A stretch of 64,000 nucleotides of DNA. Origin: Lysobacterales bacterium (GTDB lineage: Bacteria > Pseudomonadota > Gammaproteobacteria > Xanthomonadales > Marinicellaceae). Below the pieces are notes generated by a model, which was not told the origin of the DNA, made no database searches, and was given only the letters and a program-made list of their open reading frames with translations. Position numbers and translations under genes: made by a program. The stretch is taken from positions 25,269 to 89,268 of the forward strand of contig JALSLV010000102.1 in NCBI GenBank assembly GCA_026988115.1, in the 5' to 3' direction. Of the stretch, positions 30,673 to 39,538 are shown in pieces. Within the stretch, counting starts at the first letter, position 1, and each line of letters starts with the position of its first letter.

Positions 30673-31626
30673 TTAATGATTTGCACTCCCACAGGCATTT
30701 TTCCATGTTAGAAGTAATTTTTCCAACTGCAATTCAACTTTTAAAGGCAACTCAAGTCTTTTACTAAACCGATAAATACTTTTAACAAATAGCAGCAATC
30801 CATGTTCTGGAACATTCATAATAAAACAATTGTCAATTGTACTTTTCAGACCCTGTTTTAGTGCCAAATTATTCAGCAATATCACTGAAATATAGTTTAA
30901 GTGATGATGCCAATTATTGCTGTACCATTTCTTACTCACCTCTAAAAGTTCAACAGACTGTTGTTGCAAAGCAAGCAAATCTTTGACCATGTTTTTCACT
31001 TCATCTAAAGTATTATTTTGCAAAATTGAGTAAGCGACAAGTGGCGAATTATCGGATATAAACAAAGCAAAATTAATATCCTCAATTTTTGATTCAAACT
31101 GTTTAGCAAGCCATTTACTTGCGGTATCGTGCGATGGTGGAGGGACATTTATCTTAACACAGCGGCTTTTGATTGTAGGCAATAATCTGCCGATCTCATT
31201 AGTGGTTAGAATAATCAAAACTTTTTGCGGTGGTTCTTCTAAGGTTTTCAACAAAGCATTGGCAGATGAGGTATTCATTTTTTCGGCCTCTTCAATGATA
31301 ATAACTTTATGCTGGTTTTTTGAAGAGGTTAAAACCACGTCACTGGTTAGTTGACGAATCTGGCTAACTTTAATCACTGCATTTTCTGCTTTAATAAGGG
31401 TTAAGTCCGTGTGATTACCAGCTTTCAATAATTCACAAGCACCACATTGAAAACACGCTCCATTTTCAGTTACATTTTCACACATCGCAAGTTGAGCCAT
31501 TTCTTTTGCTAAATCAACCTTGCCCATTCCTTCTTTTGCAGAAAGCAAAATAGCATGAGGCACTCTTTGTTCGGTAACTAAAGAAGTAAATTGTTCGATA
31601 TTGTTTTTTAACCAAGGCAAACTCAC
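30673..31626 (-). CDS. holB: DNA polymerase III delta' subunit
   Basis: The 317-residue AAA+ clamp-loader subunit has the degenerate P-loop EGMGKVDLA, the zinc-binding Cys cluster (CENVTENGACFQCGAC) and the SRC motif (TIKSRCVKI). Delta' is the stator of the clamp loader. It overlaps tmk by 4 bases in the conserved pabC-mltG-tmk-holB-pilZ order. Confidence 0.96.
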   Translation of the reverse strand: MSLPWLKNNIEQFTSLVTEQRVPHAILLSAKEGMGKVDLAKEMAQLAMCENVTENGACFQCGACELLKAGNHTDLTLIKAENAVIKVSQIRQLTSDVVLTSSKNQHKVIIIEEAEKMNTSSANALLKTLEEPPQKVLIILTTNEIGRLLPTIKSRCVKINVPPPSHDTASKWLAKQFESKIEDINFALFISDNSPLVAYSILQNNTLDEVKNMVKDLLALQQQSVELLEVSKKWYSNNWHHHLNYISVILLNNLALKQGLKSTIDNCFIMNVPEHGLLLFVKSIYRFSKRLELPLKVELQLEKLLLTWKNACGSANH

Positions 31627-32255
31627 GGCATTAACTCCTGTTTTTTTGACTCAAACGCCGAAATAATGGATTGTTTAACGATTTTAAATGATTTTGATGC
31701 GTCAATAATGGCATATTTACTCAGATTGAGTTTAGCTTTATCTCGATAGGATTGAGTGATTCGATGAAAAAAATCCAAGCCTTCTTGTTCGATTCTGTCT
31801 GCTTGTCCTCTGGATTTTATACGCTCCAAGCCTATTTCAGGTGCAATATCCATTAGTACAGTCAAATCCGCTTGCACATCACCCACTATAAAATCATCCA
31901 TCCATTTAACCACATCCTGACCGAGCTTGCGACCTCCGCCTTGATAGGCATAGCTGGCATCAACAAAACGATCTGAAACAACCCAAACACCTTTTGCTAA
32001 ATTTGGCTTGATAACGTTTTGAATGTGTTCATTTCGTGCAGCAAACATAAGCAGCAATTCGGTTTTAGCATGCAAATGTTCCGAATGCAGCAATATTTCG
32101 CGAATTTTCTCCGCATTGGGCTCACCTCCTGGCTCTCGTGTGCAAATATAGTCCACCCCCCATTTATTGAGAATTTTTTTGATTGTTTTGAGTGCAGTTG
32201 TTTTACCTGCACCTTCAGAACCTTCTAAGGTAATAAATCGAGCCTTGTTTGTCAT
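31623..32255 (-). CDS. tmk: Thymidylate kinase
   Basis: The 210-residue enzyme phosphorylates dTMP to dTDP. The P-loop GSEGAGKTT (residues 11-19), TREPGG, the DR(F/Y) motif in VVSDRFVDASYAYQGGGR and the LID segment RGQADR are all present. It overlaps the mltG stop and the holB start. Confidence 0.98.
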   Translation of the reverse strand: MTNKARFITLEGSEGAGKTTALKTIKKILNKWGVDYICTREPGGEPNAEKIREILLHSEHLHAKTELLLMFAARNEHIQNVIKPNLAKGVWVVSDRFVDASYAYQGGGRKLGQDVVKWMDDFIVGDVQADLTVLMDIAPEIGLERIKSRGQADRIEQEGLDFFHRITQSYRDKAKLNLSKYAIIDASKSFKIVKQSIISAFESKKQELMP

Positions 32256-33262
32256 TACAGTTTTTTTCCTTTGAGGTAGTCTTTAACCGCCTTTAAGTGT
32301 TGTTCATAAGTATCTGAAAAATAATGCCCGCCACGATTGTTGGCAACAAAATAAAGTGCGCTGCCTTGTTTAGGGTGCGCACTGGCAATAATTGATTCCA
32401 TGCTTGCCATGGCAATAGGGGTTGGAGTCAATCCTTTTCTTGTGTAAGTATTGTAAGGTGTATCGGTTTTTAAATCCTTAGCTCGAATGTCTCCATCGTA
32501 CTTTTCCCCCAATCCATAAATGACAGTCGGATCAGTTTGCAGACGCATGTTTTTTTGCAATCGCCGCACAAAAACTCCCGACACAATTTCTCGCTCACTG
32601 GCAAGCGATGTTTCTTTTTCGACAATTGATGCCATAATTAATAATTGGTAACTCGTTTTGTAAGGTAAATTTGCATCACGCGATTGCCACTGTTTTTCTA
32701 AACCCTGAATTAATGCACGGTGCGCACGTTTTAGCAAATCAACATCACTGTCACCGCGGACAAATTGATAGGTTTCAGGCAAAAACAAACCCTCTGGAGT
32801 CGCTTTATCTGAATCCAATAACTTTAATAACTGCTCATCACTCAAATCACCCACTTCATGGATTAACGTGTCATTGGCTAAAATTTTAGCTTTTAACTCT
32901 CGCCAATTTAACCCCTCAACAATGGTGAAATGGTAGGTTAATACTTTATTATTTTTAATTTTTTCCATCATCCTTATTGGCGTATCATCCTGACTTATTT
33001 TGAACTCACCCACTTTCAACCACCCACCTACCTTTTCCAACTTTGCAAACAAACGCCACATCCAAGGCTTGCCATTTGCTTGTTTCGATAGAATGTTATG
33101 GGTAAACTCGGTGAAATTTTGCCCTTTTTTTATCTCTAATATTTTCTCTTGTGCGAAAACAGGTTGCAACAAAAACTGCTGGTATTGTTGGTAGTAATAA
33201 AAACCAACAACAGCCGTTACTGTGGTCACAAATATGAGAGCAAGAAATAGTTTTTTTATCAT
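32255..33262 (-). CDS. mltG: MltG endolytic murein transglycosylase
   Basis: The 335-residue protein has one N-terminal membrane segment and a YceG domain. The motif GLFLPETYQF precedes the catalytic Glu in ASIVEKET, and YNTYTRKGLTPTPIA is the family signature. MltG cleaves nascent glycan strands and sets their length. It overlaps pabC by 4 bases and tmk by 1. Confidence 0.96.
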   Translation of the reverse strand: MIKKLFLALIFVTTVTAVVGFYYYQQYQQFLLQPVFAQEKILEIKKGQNFTEFTHNILSKQANGKPWMWRLFAKLEKVGGWLKVGEFKISQDDTPIRMMEKIKNNKVLTYHFTIVEGLNWRELKAKILANDTLIHEVGDLSDEQLLKLLDSDKATPEGLFLPETYQFVRGDSDVDLLKRAHRALIQGLEKQWQSRDANLPYKTSYQLLIMASIVEKETSLASEREIVSGVFVRRLQKNMRLQTDPTVIYGLGEKYDGDIRAKDLKTDTPYNTYTRKGLTPTPIAMASMESIIASAHPKQGSALYFVANNRGGHYFSDTYEQHLKAVKDYLKGKKL

Positions 33263-34053
33263 GAATTAATTGTTAATAACCATTTATTTTGAATTTCATC
33301 AATCAAAGGCAAATCAACCTTAAATTGAAACTTATCGGTAACTTTTGTAATGGCATTAAATCCCCTAATGCTATTACAAACTAAAAATCCATCATACTGA
33401 CCAACGGTTTTAAATTCAATTTTTTTCCACTTTATTTCAAAGCCTTGTGACTCCAGCCAACGCAATGCCACACCATAAACACCGCATTTATTGAGTTTTG
33501 GTGAATACAGTGAATTGCCTTTAATCAAAACAATATTTTTACTGATGGTTTCAATTATTCTATTTTTTACATCAAGCATAAGCGCATCACTATAAACTGA
33601 ACCAACCATCTCGTTTGCCGCTAAAACCTGTTCTAAACGATTAAGATGCTTTAAACCTGCCAATCTCTTTTGATGCGATAACTGAATAGAACTAACCGAC
33701 AACTCATGACTAATCTGACCTTCAGGCAATGAACCAATAGTTACGATAAAATCAACTTCTGATGAACTCCCTAAATAACCTCGTTTACCACTTGTTCGAA
33801 ACACAATCACCTTAACCACTCCTTGGCTTTGCCCTGCACGCAAGGCGTTAATTTTATCCAACAGCAAAGATTCAGATATTTTTTGCATACCTAACTGCTG
33901 CAAACCCGAGTGCAACCTTTGCCAATGCAAAGACCACAAAGGCATAGTGCCATTATGTAATAAAATAGTTTCAAACAACCCATCGCCATACGCCAAGGCA
34001 CGATTTATGCTAAACTGCTTGGCAGTTGGTTTAAAAGAAAGATAAGTTTTCAT
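33259..34053 (-). CDS. pabC: Aminodeoxychorismate lyase
   Basis: The 264-residue PLP enzyme of aminotransferase class IV converts aminodeoxychorismate to p-aminobenzoate for folate synthesis. The N-terminal NRALAYGDGLFETI motif is diagnostic, the PLP Lys lies in GLKHLNRLEQ, and the C-terminal region contains NKCGVYGV. It heads the pabC-mltG-tmk-holB-pilZ run and is divergent from rplU. Confidence 0.92.
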   Translation of the reverse strand: MKTYLSFKPTAKQFSINRALAYGDGLFETILLHNGTMPLWSLHWQRLHSGLQQLGMQKISESLLLDKINALRAGQSQGVVKVIVFRTSGKRGYLGSSSEVDFIVTIGSLPEGQISHELSVSSIQLSHQKRLAGLKHLNRLEQVLAANEMVGSVYSDALMLDVKNRIIETISKNIVLIKGNSLYSPKLNKCGVYGVALRWLESQGFEIKWKKIEFKTVGQYDGFLVCNSIRGFNAITKVTDKFQFKVDLPLIDEIQNKWLLTINS

Positions 34054-34135
34054 GAGACGAATTTTAACTTTTTTTGTTTATAGATGCTATTTTTAATTTT
34101 TGTAGCAATAATCCACAACAAAAGGGAGAAAAAAG

Positions 34136-34164
34136 TTGACCAAAACCCTCTCTATCAGTAAAAT
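34136..34164 (+). promoter_or_regulatory. Sigma-70 promoter of rplU-rpmA
   Basis: TTGACC (34136-34141) and TAAAAT (34159-34164) are separated by 17 bases, 5 of 6 matches in each hexamer. Transcription from about 34171 gives a leader of roughly 95 bases containing a short hairpin GAGGT-GTTTT-ACCTC at 34221-34235, which could serve in regulation. Confidence 0.75.
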
Positions 34165-34266
34165 CCTCGCCCTTAGTAGCTTATGGTCTTGTCTGCATTG
34201 ATTACATTGACCGTAGCGTAGAGGTGTTTTACCTCATTATTATATAAAATATTTTGGAGAAAAATC

Positions 34267-34578
34267 ATGCATGCAGTTATTAAAACTGGCGGCAAACAAT
34301 ACAGAGTCAAAGAAGGCGATGTATTACGTGTAGAAAAACTTGGTCTAGATCAAGGTGCTAAAGTTAAATTAGATGAAATCTTAATGCTATCTGATGGAGA
34401 AAACATTACAGTTGGCACACCTTTTATTAAAGGCGCAAAGGTAACAGCTGAAGTGATGTCAAATGGAAGAGCCAAGAAAGTTAAAATCATCAAATTCAGA
34501 AGACGTAAGCACTCAATGACTCAAATGGGTCATCGTCAAAGCTATACTGAAATCAAAATCAAATCAATCAAAGCCTAA
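34267..34578 (+). CDS. rplU: 50S ribosomal protein L21
   Basis: The 103-residue protein has the exact family length and the start [18 protein letters not shown]. The basic [22 protein letters not shown] segment of L21 contacts 23S rRNA. GGAG precedes the ATG. It is followed 26 bases later by rpmA, the conserved rplU-rpmA pair. Confidence 0.99.
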   Translation: MHAVIKTGGKQYRVKEGDVLRVEKLGLDQGAKVKLDEILMLSDGENITVGTPFIKGAKVTAEVMSNGRAKKVKIIKFRRRKHSMTQMGHRQSYTEIKIKSIKA

Positions 34579-34604
34579 TTAACATATTAACAGGAGCATA
34601 AGAC

Positions 34605-34859
34605 ATGGCACATAAGAAAGCAGCGGGTAGTACCAAGAACGGTCGCGATTCTAATCCTAAATACCTTGGCGTCAAAAGATATGGCGGCGAGGTTGTAAGA
34701 GCAGGTAACATCATCATTCGTCAACGTGGAACTAAAGTTCACGCGGGTGTCAATGTTGGAATGGGCAAAGACCACACATTGTTCGCACTAAAAGATGGTG
34801 TTGTACAATTTGTTAAAAAAGGTCCAAAGAATCGTCAACACGTAAGCATCATTGCTTAA
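34605..34859 (+). CDS. rpmA: 50S ribosomal protein L27
   Basis: The 84-residue protein starts [17 protein letters not shown], with the flexible N-terminal tail that reaches the peptidyl transferase centre, and contains the [14 protein letters not shown] signature. AGGAG lies 8-10 bases before the ATG. An intrinsic terminator follows. The obgE gene that often comes next is absent here. Confidence 0.99.
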   Translation: MAHKKAAGSTKNGRDSNPKYLGVKRYGGEVVRAGNIIIRQRGTKVHAGVNVGMGKDHTLFALKDGVVQFVKKGPKNRQHVSIIA

Positions 34860-34876
34860 CTATTGAACACCATTTA

Positions 34877-34907
34877 TAAAAAAGCCCGATTTAATCGGGT
34901 TTTTTTA
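34877..34907 (+). terminator. Terminator of rplU-rpmA
   Basis: AAAAAGCCCGAT-TTA-ATCGGGTTTTTT forms a strong stem with T run, 20 bases after rpmA. Its position rules out the longer frame starting at 34863 for the next gene. Confidence 0.93.
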
Positions 34908-34928
34908 TACCTTATAAAAAAGCGCAAC

Positions 34929-35627
34929 ATGAAAAACACACTCAAAAAATACCAATGGCTTATCTTTGATGCCGACAATACCTTGTTTGACTACAACAAG
35001 ACTGAAAAAACAGCTTTATTGCACACACTTGATGACTTTGAAATTCCTTATCACCCAAAAACCATCATTGGCATATACCACACAATCAACCATAAGTTAT
35101 GGATGGATTTTGAAAAAGGACTGGTTAAATCCCAAGAAGAAATTAAATACCGCCGCACCGAGCAATTATTTCAGCAATTAAAAGTCGATAGAAACATCAC
35201 CCATTTTGCTGAAGATTACCTCTATAACCTCTCACAAAATGACCACTTGTTAGACCATGCCTACGAGGTAATCGACAACTTAGCCCAAACTCACCAAATG
35301 ATTATCATGACAAATGGCATGACCGTCGTACAAAAACCACGCTTTGCCAAATCGCCGCTATCAAAATTTTTCAAACACATTGTCATATCTGAAGAAATAA
35401 AACACGCAAAACCCTCAAAAAAAATATTCGATTATGCTTTTAGACTCATGCGAAACCCAGAAAAAGACAAAGTACTTATGATTGGCGACAACTTAGGATC
35501 GGACATTCAAGGGGGAATAAATTACCAAATAGATACGATGTGGTACAACCCAAGCAAAAAACCCACTCAGCACCAAGCCACACACGAATTGCACAACCTA
35601 TTGGACTTGATTGCCAATCTGCATTAA
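34929..35627 (+). CDS. HAD-family nucleotidase (YjjG-like)
   Basis: The 232-residue haloacid dehalogenase-type phosphatase has motif I DADNTLF near the N-terminus, motif II MTNGMT, the conserved Lys in HAKPSKKIF and motif IV IGDNLGSDIQGG. The N-terminal cap and WLIFDADNTLFDYNKTE resemble YjjG, a nucleotidase that clears non-canonical pyrimidine nucleotides. ATG at 34929 follows the rpmA terminator; upstream in-frame codons belong to that terminator. Confidence 0.85.
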   Translation: MKNTLKKYQWLIFDADNTLFDYNKTEKTALLHTLDDFEIPYHPKTIIGIYHTINHKLWMDFEKGLVKSQEEIKYRRTEQLFQQLKVDRNITHFAEDYLYNLSQNDHLLDHAYEVIDNLAQTHQMIIMTNGMTVVQKPRFAKSPLSKFFKHIVISEEIKHAKPSKKIFDYAFRLMRNPEKDKVLMIGDNLGSDIQGGINYQIDTMWYNPSKKPTQHQATHELHNLLDLIANLH

Positions 35628-35659
35628 ACTAGGAGACTTTCAAAAATTTGACAGCAGTT

Positions 35660-36400
35660 ATGAAGACTTCAATTATTATTATTTTTCTTTTTCTTGCGGG
35701 CTGTGCAACCCTACCAACTAACCCAAATTTTGAAGTAAAAGCAGGTGAAACCGTCGGTATCTATATTGAAATTCCTGAAAACCTGACTCATACTTTTATT
35801 GGCACGACTATTTTTAATAACTTTGAAAAAGACTACCCTATTCAATGGGATTTAGAGGCTTATGCTTATAAATCCATCAGCCAAAGTTTAAAAAATGCAG
35901 GTTTCAAAGTGATTAATTTGAAAGAAACCAATGTTTCTTATAAAAACCTCAAGGAGTTACTAATTGTCAAAGATAAAAAATGGTTTATAAACCCCAAAAA
36001 CAAAGATACTTTTAACACCTTACAGAAACTTGGCGTAAAAAGTGCAATCTATTTTAATACAGCAAAAACAGTTGCCTACATTCAATGTGGAATGAGTAAT
36101 TGTACTGATTTTTATTCAAAGTCTTACGGTATGTTTACCAGAAGCTTTCTAGGAATTAAAAGTCATACCGCAATTGCCGCCTTTGATAATGGAATTATAA
36201 TCACAAATCCCCTTGCCCTCATGCAATTCACCAACCCAAAAACATTTCCATTGAAAAACTTTAAACCAAAGGATTTTAAAAACATTTCAGAAACCGATTG
36301 GGATACCGTTAAAAATGAAATTCTCAAGTATATTGATGATTTTAGTTCGCAGTTACCTAATTTGATGAAAAACAATAAACAAGTTTTAGAAGCCAACTAG
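35660..36400 (+). CDS. Hypothetical lipoprotein
   Basis: The 246-residue protein has a clear lipoprotein signal (MKTSIIIIFLFLAGC, lipobox LAGC). I do not recognise the mature domain, which is soluble and lysine-rich. The best Shine-Dalgarno (AGGAG at 35631) is 12 bases before a TTG at 35648 and 24 before the ATG at 35660, so the TTG could be the true start with a 4-residue longer signal. The stop codon TAG lies in the CTAG repeat that flanks the element at 36401. Confidence 0.75.
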   Translation: MKTSIIIIFLFLAGCATLPTNPNFEVKAGETVGIYIEIPENLTHTFIGTTIFNNFEKDYPIQWDLEAYAYKSISQSLKNAGFKVINLKETNVSYKNLKELLIVKDKKWFINPKNKDTFNTLQKLGVKSAIYFNTAKTVAYIQCGMSNCTDFYSKSYGMFTRSFLGIKSHTAIAAFDNGIIITNPLALMQFTNPKTFPLKNFKPKDFKNISETDWDTVKNEILKYIDDFSSQLPNLMKNNKQVLEAN

Positions 36401-36558
36401 GAGCTTATCCGAGAACAGAAAATCTATTACAAAAAAGCTGGATTTGTGCCATTTCCCGCTTTTTTTCGTCAAATAGCCGTGCTATTCTCCTCAAAAAAGC
36501 GATAAATCGCCCTAAACCCAACTTCTTTTCATCACGATTCCTATTCTCGGACACGCTC
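36401..36558. mobile_element. 158-bp MITE-like element flanked by CTAG
   Basis: Inverted ends GAGCTTATCCGAGAACAG and GAGCGTGTCCGAGAATAG (15 of 18 matching) are flanked by CTAG on both sides (36397-36400 and 36559-36562), a target type used by IS5-group elements. The centre has AATAGC-CGT-GCTATT, the same motif found in the 159-bp elements despite different ends. There is no transposase. The remainder of the gap, 36563-36736, holds a palindromic repeat and no gene. Confidence 0.82.
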
Positions 36559-36611
36559 CTAGGTCAAGTACAATCAAATTTACCATGTTTCATCCATGTA
36601 TGGTAAAACCA

Positions 36612-36648
36612 AACGAAGCCAATCTGGTAAGTGGGATTTATCCCACTC
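36612..36648. repeat. Palindromic repeat, solo copy
   Basis: A 37-bp sequence containing the perfect palindrome AGTGGGAT-TT-ATCCCACT (36630-36647). The same 37 bases recur exactly at 63927-63963. This copy lacks the second palindrome (GTCGGTT-AA-AACCGAC) found in the composite copies. Confidence 0.85.
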
Positions 36649-36736
36649 TAATCCCAACTTACACAGTTTAATTTGCATACTCACTTATTATGGCCTTTAC
36701 ATTGTTTTCACTAAGTGACCTATCCCCCAATAATCG

Positions 36737-37276
36737 TTAAGAGGTGTTTTCATTAGAAAATGAATAACATAAGTATTTTTTTCCTGTTCCAATACCTTTT
36801 GGTCTAGTATCAAAATCATATATTCTATCAATATTAGTCATGTAATAGGACTCAACTTCATTATTAGTAGTCTTTTTGACATGGAAAGTTCCTTGTAATT
36901 CAATTAAGTGTTCATCTGCTTTACAGTTATTTAAATCTAGTAGTTTCTTTACTTTATAATTTTCATATAACTTTATTGAAACTAAATCTTTAAAAACTTC
37001 GTTATCTAACAATGGGTCTGTAAAGTCTGAACTTCCATAAAATATAGATTCCTTCTTATTAATAAAACCATATATTTTGATTCTTTTATTATCATAATTT
37101 AAAGAAGCTCCATCAAAAAATATTTGCTTTAAGATAGTATCTTTTTCACTCAGTGTTTTTAACGCAACGTCATACGGAAACTCAAAGTTACTTTTAGTTT
37201 TACAAGATGATGAAATTATGTAAACCAAAGCCATAATTATGGTTAGAATAGATTTTCTATTATCGATCATAGTCAT
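36737..37276 (-). CDS. Putative lipoprotein, candidate immunity protein
   Basis: The 179-residue protein has a hydrophobic signal and possible lipobox (ISSSC, Cys25). I do not recognise the mature part. ATG at 37276 has GAGG 6 bases upstream and overlaps the end of the preceding reading frame by 17 bases. That frame looks like the end of a polymorphic toxin, so by position this could be its immunity protein, anchored in the envelope. The stretch is clearly more AT-rich than the flanking core genes, suggesting transfer. The function is inference only. Confidence 0.65.
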   Translation of the reverse strand: MTMIDNRKSILTIIMALVYIISSSCKTKSNFEFPYDVALKTLSEKDTILKQIFFDGASLNYDNKRIKIYGFINKKESIFYGSSDFTDPLLDNEVFKDLVSIKLYENYKVKKLLDLNNCKADEHLIELQGTFHVKKTTNNEVESYYMTNIDRIYDFDTRPKGIGTGKKYLCYSFSNENTS

Positions 37277-37917
37277 TTTTAACCTCAGGAGTCCATAAAT
37301 ACGTTCTTGAAAAATACATATCTTTCAATATTACAGGTACATTCCCACTATTAGATAAACTTTGTAACTTTTTTGAATTAACTGACATTATATTATATGA
37401 ACCAGGCTTATATTTAAAAACTAATGCAATAAGCCCTTTATTTGCAACTTCACTAACCGATTGTTCGCATCTATCATTGCAAAATGGAAGTAATGGTGAC
37501 TGTTGAATTACGCCATCAACCGTTGTTGTAGAAACGTTTGAATTAAGAAATCCAGTTTCTCCATCTGCAAATAAGCCCAAGCCTAATATATTGTTTGCTA
37601 CCGCATCATTTTCACGCTCATATATATAATGCTTCGGATATTTTCATGTTAGCTTTAAAAAGTGCCATTTGTGATGATTTTGGTAAACTGTTTATAAATT
37701 CGTCATAAGCTTTACTGCGTTCATCTTGCTCTTGAATTTCAGTTTTCTTATCATTCCCAAATTTAAGCTTTTCATTAAAAGCCACCCGAAAAGCAGCACT
37801 CATTGCACCATTCGCAAACTTACCACCAGTAGCTTCCGATATTGAACCAGCTACGATGGCATTTGCAATAATTAGCCTTGTCCAATAGCTAAATATATAT
37901 TTCGATTTTTGACAAAG
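37260..37917 (-). pseudogene. Truncated, frameshifted toxin-like C-terminal fragment
   Basis: The minus-strand frame is open from a stop at 37918-37920 without a start codon in its first 38 codons. It encodes ANAIVAGSISEATGGKF then ANGAMSAAFRVAFNE, which resembles the region before the toxic tip of Rhs or contact-dependent toxins. The frame stops at 37618 inside a TA repeat. Reading continues in another frame to 37260, and one extra TA unit would join the two into about 220 codons. The final part (SPLLPFCNDRCEQ...TPEVKNDYDR) is not a toxin I recognise. The 5' part is missing, so this is a remnant unless the frame is restored. Confidence 0.6.
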
Positions 37918-38599
37918 TTAAAGCATCGTAGCCGTATTAGGCGACAATTAACTTGACTGGTTATAAATTACGGTTTATTTGGGAGGTTGCCGCGTCGCTT
38001 CGGCTCCTCGCAATGACGGGAGTTTTTTTATTACCTTTGTGTACTTTGCGCCTTCTTTGCGACCTTTGCGTTAAGCTTTTGATATTGTTTTTCGTTAGCA
38101 GTATTTATCAGATAAATTTTGGAAAATCCAATTTGGGTTTCTTTTTTCTGGGAGGACGGCAACAAAAAAGAAGTAAAAGTGGTCAAGTGACTTGTTAAAA
38201 AAAGAGGCAAAAGAGGGATCAAGTCGTTTGACTAGTAAGACTATTTAGCTTGAAAAAAATCTGCGTAATCCGTGTAATCTGTAAATCGAAGGGGTTGGTA
38301 AATTTGATTTTGTTGGATTGTCAGTTTTAACCGACGCTTTTTAGGTTTTGGTATCGCTTTTAGTGGGATAAATCTCACTCACCGATGAATTCTAATTTAG
38401 GGGCAAGTCTTAAACTACAGGTATGTCTATTAAGATATTGGAATCGGCATCCTTTTAGTGCTTGGCGGCCTTCCTTTTTAACTTTTCGTTACGCTTTAAA
38501 AATCTCCGTGTAACTCTGTATTCCTTAGTCGATTTAAATGAAAGCACGTTTACCAAAATAATTGATCAGTTTAGCTGTTTTTGTTTATTTCTTTAACAA
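37918..38599. other. Repeat-rich intergenic region
   Basis: No gene is supported. It holds a sequence like a widespread bacterial repeat (GCCGCGTCGCTTCGG then CTCCTCGCAATGACGGG, 37989-38021) and a second (CTTTGCGCCTTCTTTGCGAC near 38045). Others are CTGCGTAATCCGTGTAATC near 38263, a 77-bp double palindrome at 38303-38379 and TCTCCGTGTAACTCTG near 38504. The region marks the break point of the toxin-like fragment and separates it from the hit-recR-ybaB-dnaX operon. Confidence 0.7.
38303..38379 (-). repeat. 77-bp double-palindrome repeat, copy A (inverted)
   Basis: Read on the minus strand it contains AGTGAGATTTATCCCACT and, 44 bases later, GTCGGTTAAAACTGAC, then AATCCAACAAAATCAAA. The same elements in the same order and at the same spacing occur at 63628-63704 and, cut by the window end, at 63945-64000. 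Confidence 0.85.
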
Positions 38600-38950
38600 T
38601 CAACCTGGAGGCCATTTCATTTGTCGTCCGGCAAGGAAGTGTAAGTGAAGGTGGTAGACGTCTTGGCCACCATTTTGGTTGCAATTCATTACCACTCGAT
38701 AACCATTTTCGTCTTCGCCTATTTGTTTGGCGTAATCTCTGGCTGCTAAAAACAATTGGCCCATTAGTTCTGCTTGGCTGTCTTTTATGTCATTAATCGT
38801 TGCTATGCGAGTTTTGGGTATAAATAAAACATGCGTTGGTGCTTGCGGATTAATATCTTTAAATCCTAATATTGCTTCGGTTTCAAAAACTATTTCGGCT
38901 GGAATTTCTTTATTGATGATTTTATCAAATATTGTTGTTTCTTGTTTCAT
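38600..38950 (-). CDS. hinT: HIT-family nucleotide-binding protein (HinT-like)
   Basis: The 116-residue protein has the histidine triad HLHLHFL near residues 98-104, and IFDKIINKEIPA at the start, the layout of HinT, a purine nucleoside phosphoramidase. It overlaps recR by 4 bases, so it is the last gene of a dnaX-ybaB-recR-hit operon. Confidence 0.93.
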   Translation of the reverse strand: MKQETTIFDKIINKEIPAEIVFETEAILGFKDINPQAPTHVLFIPKTRIATINDIKDSQAELMGQLFLAARDYAKQIGEDENGYRVVMNCNQNGGQDVYHLHLHFLAGRQMKWPPG

Positions 38951-39537
38951 TGTATTTCCTCTCGGCTGCCAAAGGCATGGGCGATTGTGCCAGCATCGAC
39001 GTATTCCAACTCGCCACCTAATGGCACTCCGCGGGCTAAAGTTGTGGCTTTTATATCAACTTTAGAACACAGTTGCGCGATATATTGGGCAGTGGTTTGC
39101 CCTTCTAATGTTGAGTTTGTGGCAATAATGACTTCTTTGATGGGTTCGTTTGAAAATATGTCTATCATCTTTGGAAAACCCAATTCACTTGGCCCTAAAC
39201 CATCTAATGGACTTAAGTTCCCATGCAGGACAAAATAAGTGCCTGAAAAGTCGGTGGATTGTTCTATTTGCATTAAATCAGCGGGTGTTTCGACGATGCA
39301 TAATTGTTCGGCATTACGCTTATCGCTAAGGCAAATGCGGCATAATTTGTGCTCTGTCAATGTTCTGCAGCGTTGGCATTCACCAATTTTTTCGCACGCT
39401 TGTTTTAAGATTTCTGCCAATTTAATGGCTTCATCTTTATTTTTTTGCAATAGGTTAAAACAAATTCTTTGTGCCGATTTTGGTCCAACGCCAGGCAGAA
39501 TTTGAAATGAATGCATGAGTTGTGCAAGTAATGACAT
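38947..39537 (-). CDS. recR: Recombination protein RecR
   Basis: The 196-residue protein has the HhH motif (FQILPGVGPKSAQRI), the four-Cys zinc finger (CQRCRTLTEHKLCRIC) and a Toprim domain (LCIVETPADLMQIE). With RecO it loads RecA at gaps. ATG at 39537 (MSLLAQLM) is preferred over an upstream start at 39579, which would overlap ybaB. It follows ybaB by one base. Confidence 0.97.
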   Translation of the reverse strand: MSLLAQLMHSFQILPGVGPKSAQRICFNLLQKNKDEAIKLAEILKQACEKIGECQRCRTLTEHKLCRICLSDKRNAEQLCIVETPADLMQIEQSTDFSGTYFVLHGNLSPLDGLGPSELGFPKMIDIFSNEPIKEVIIATNSTLEGQTTAQYIAQLCSKVDIKATTLARGVPLGGELEYVDAGTIAHAFGSREEIQ

Positions 39538-39538
39538 C

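Noticed and set aside
34171..34266. Riboswitch in the rplU leader
   Set aside because: Only one small hairpin (GAGGT/ACCTC) is seen and no known aptamer motif.
37953..38222. Short frames on both strands in the repeat cluster
   Set aside because: They follow the repeats, overlap each other and have no start signals; composition is that of non-coding DNA.
38581..39238. Plus-strand frames opposite hit and recR
   Set aside because: Shadows of clearly conserved minus-strand genes.
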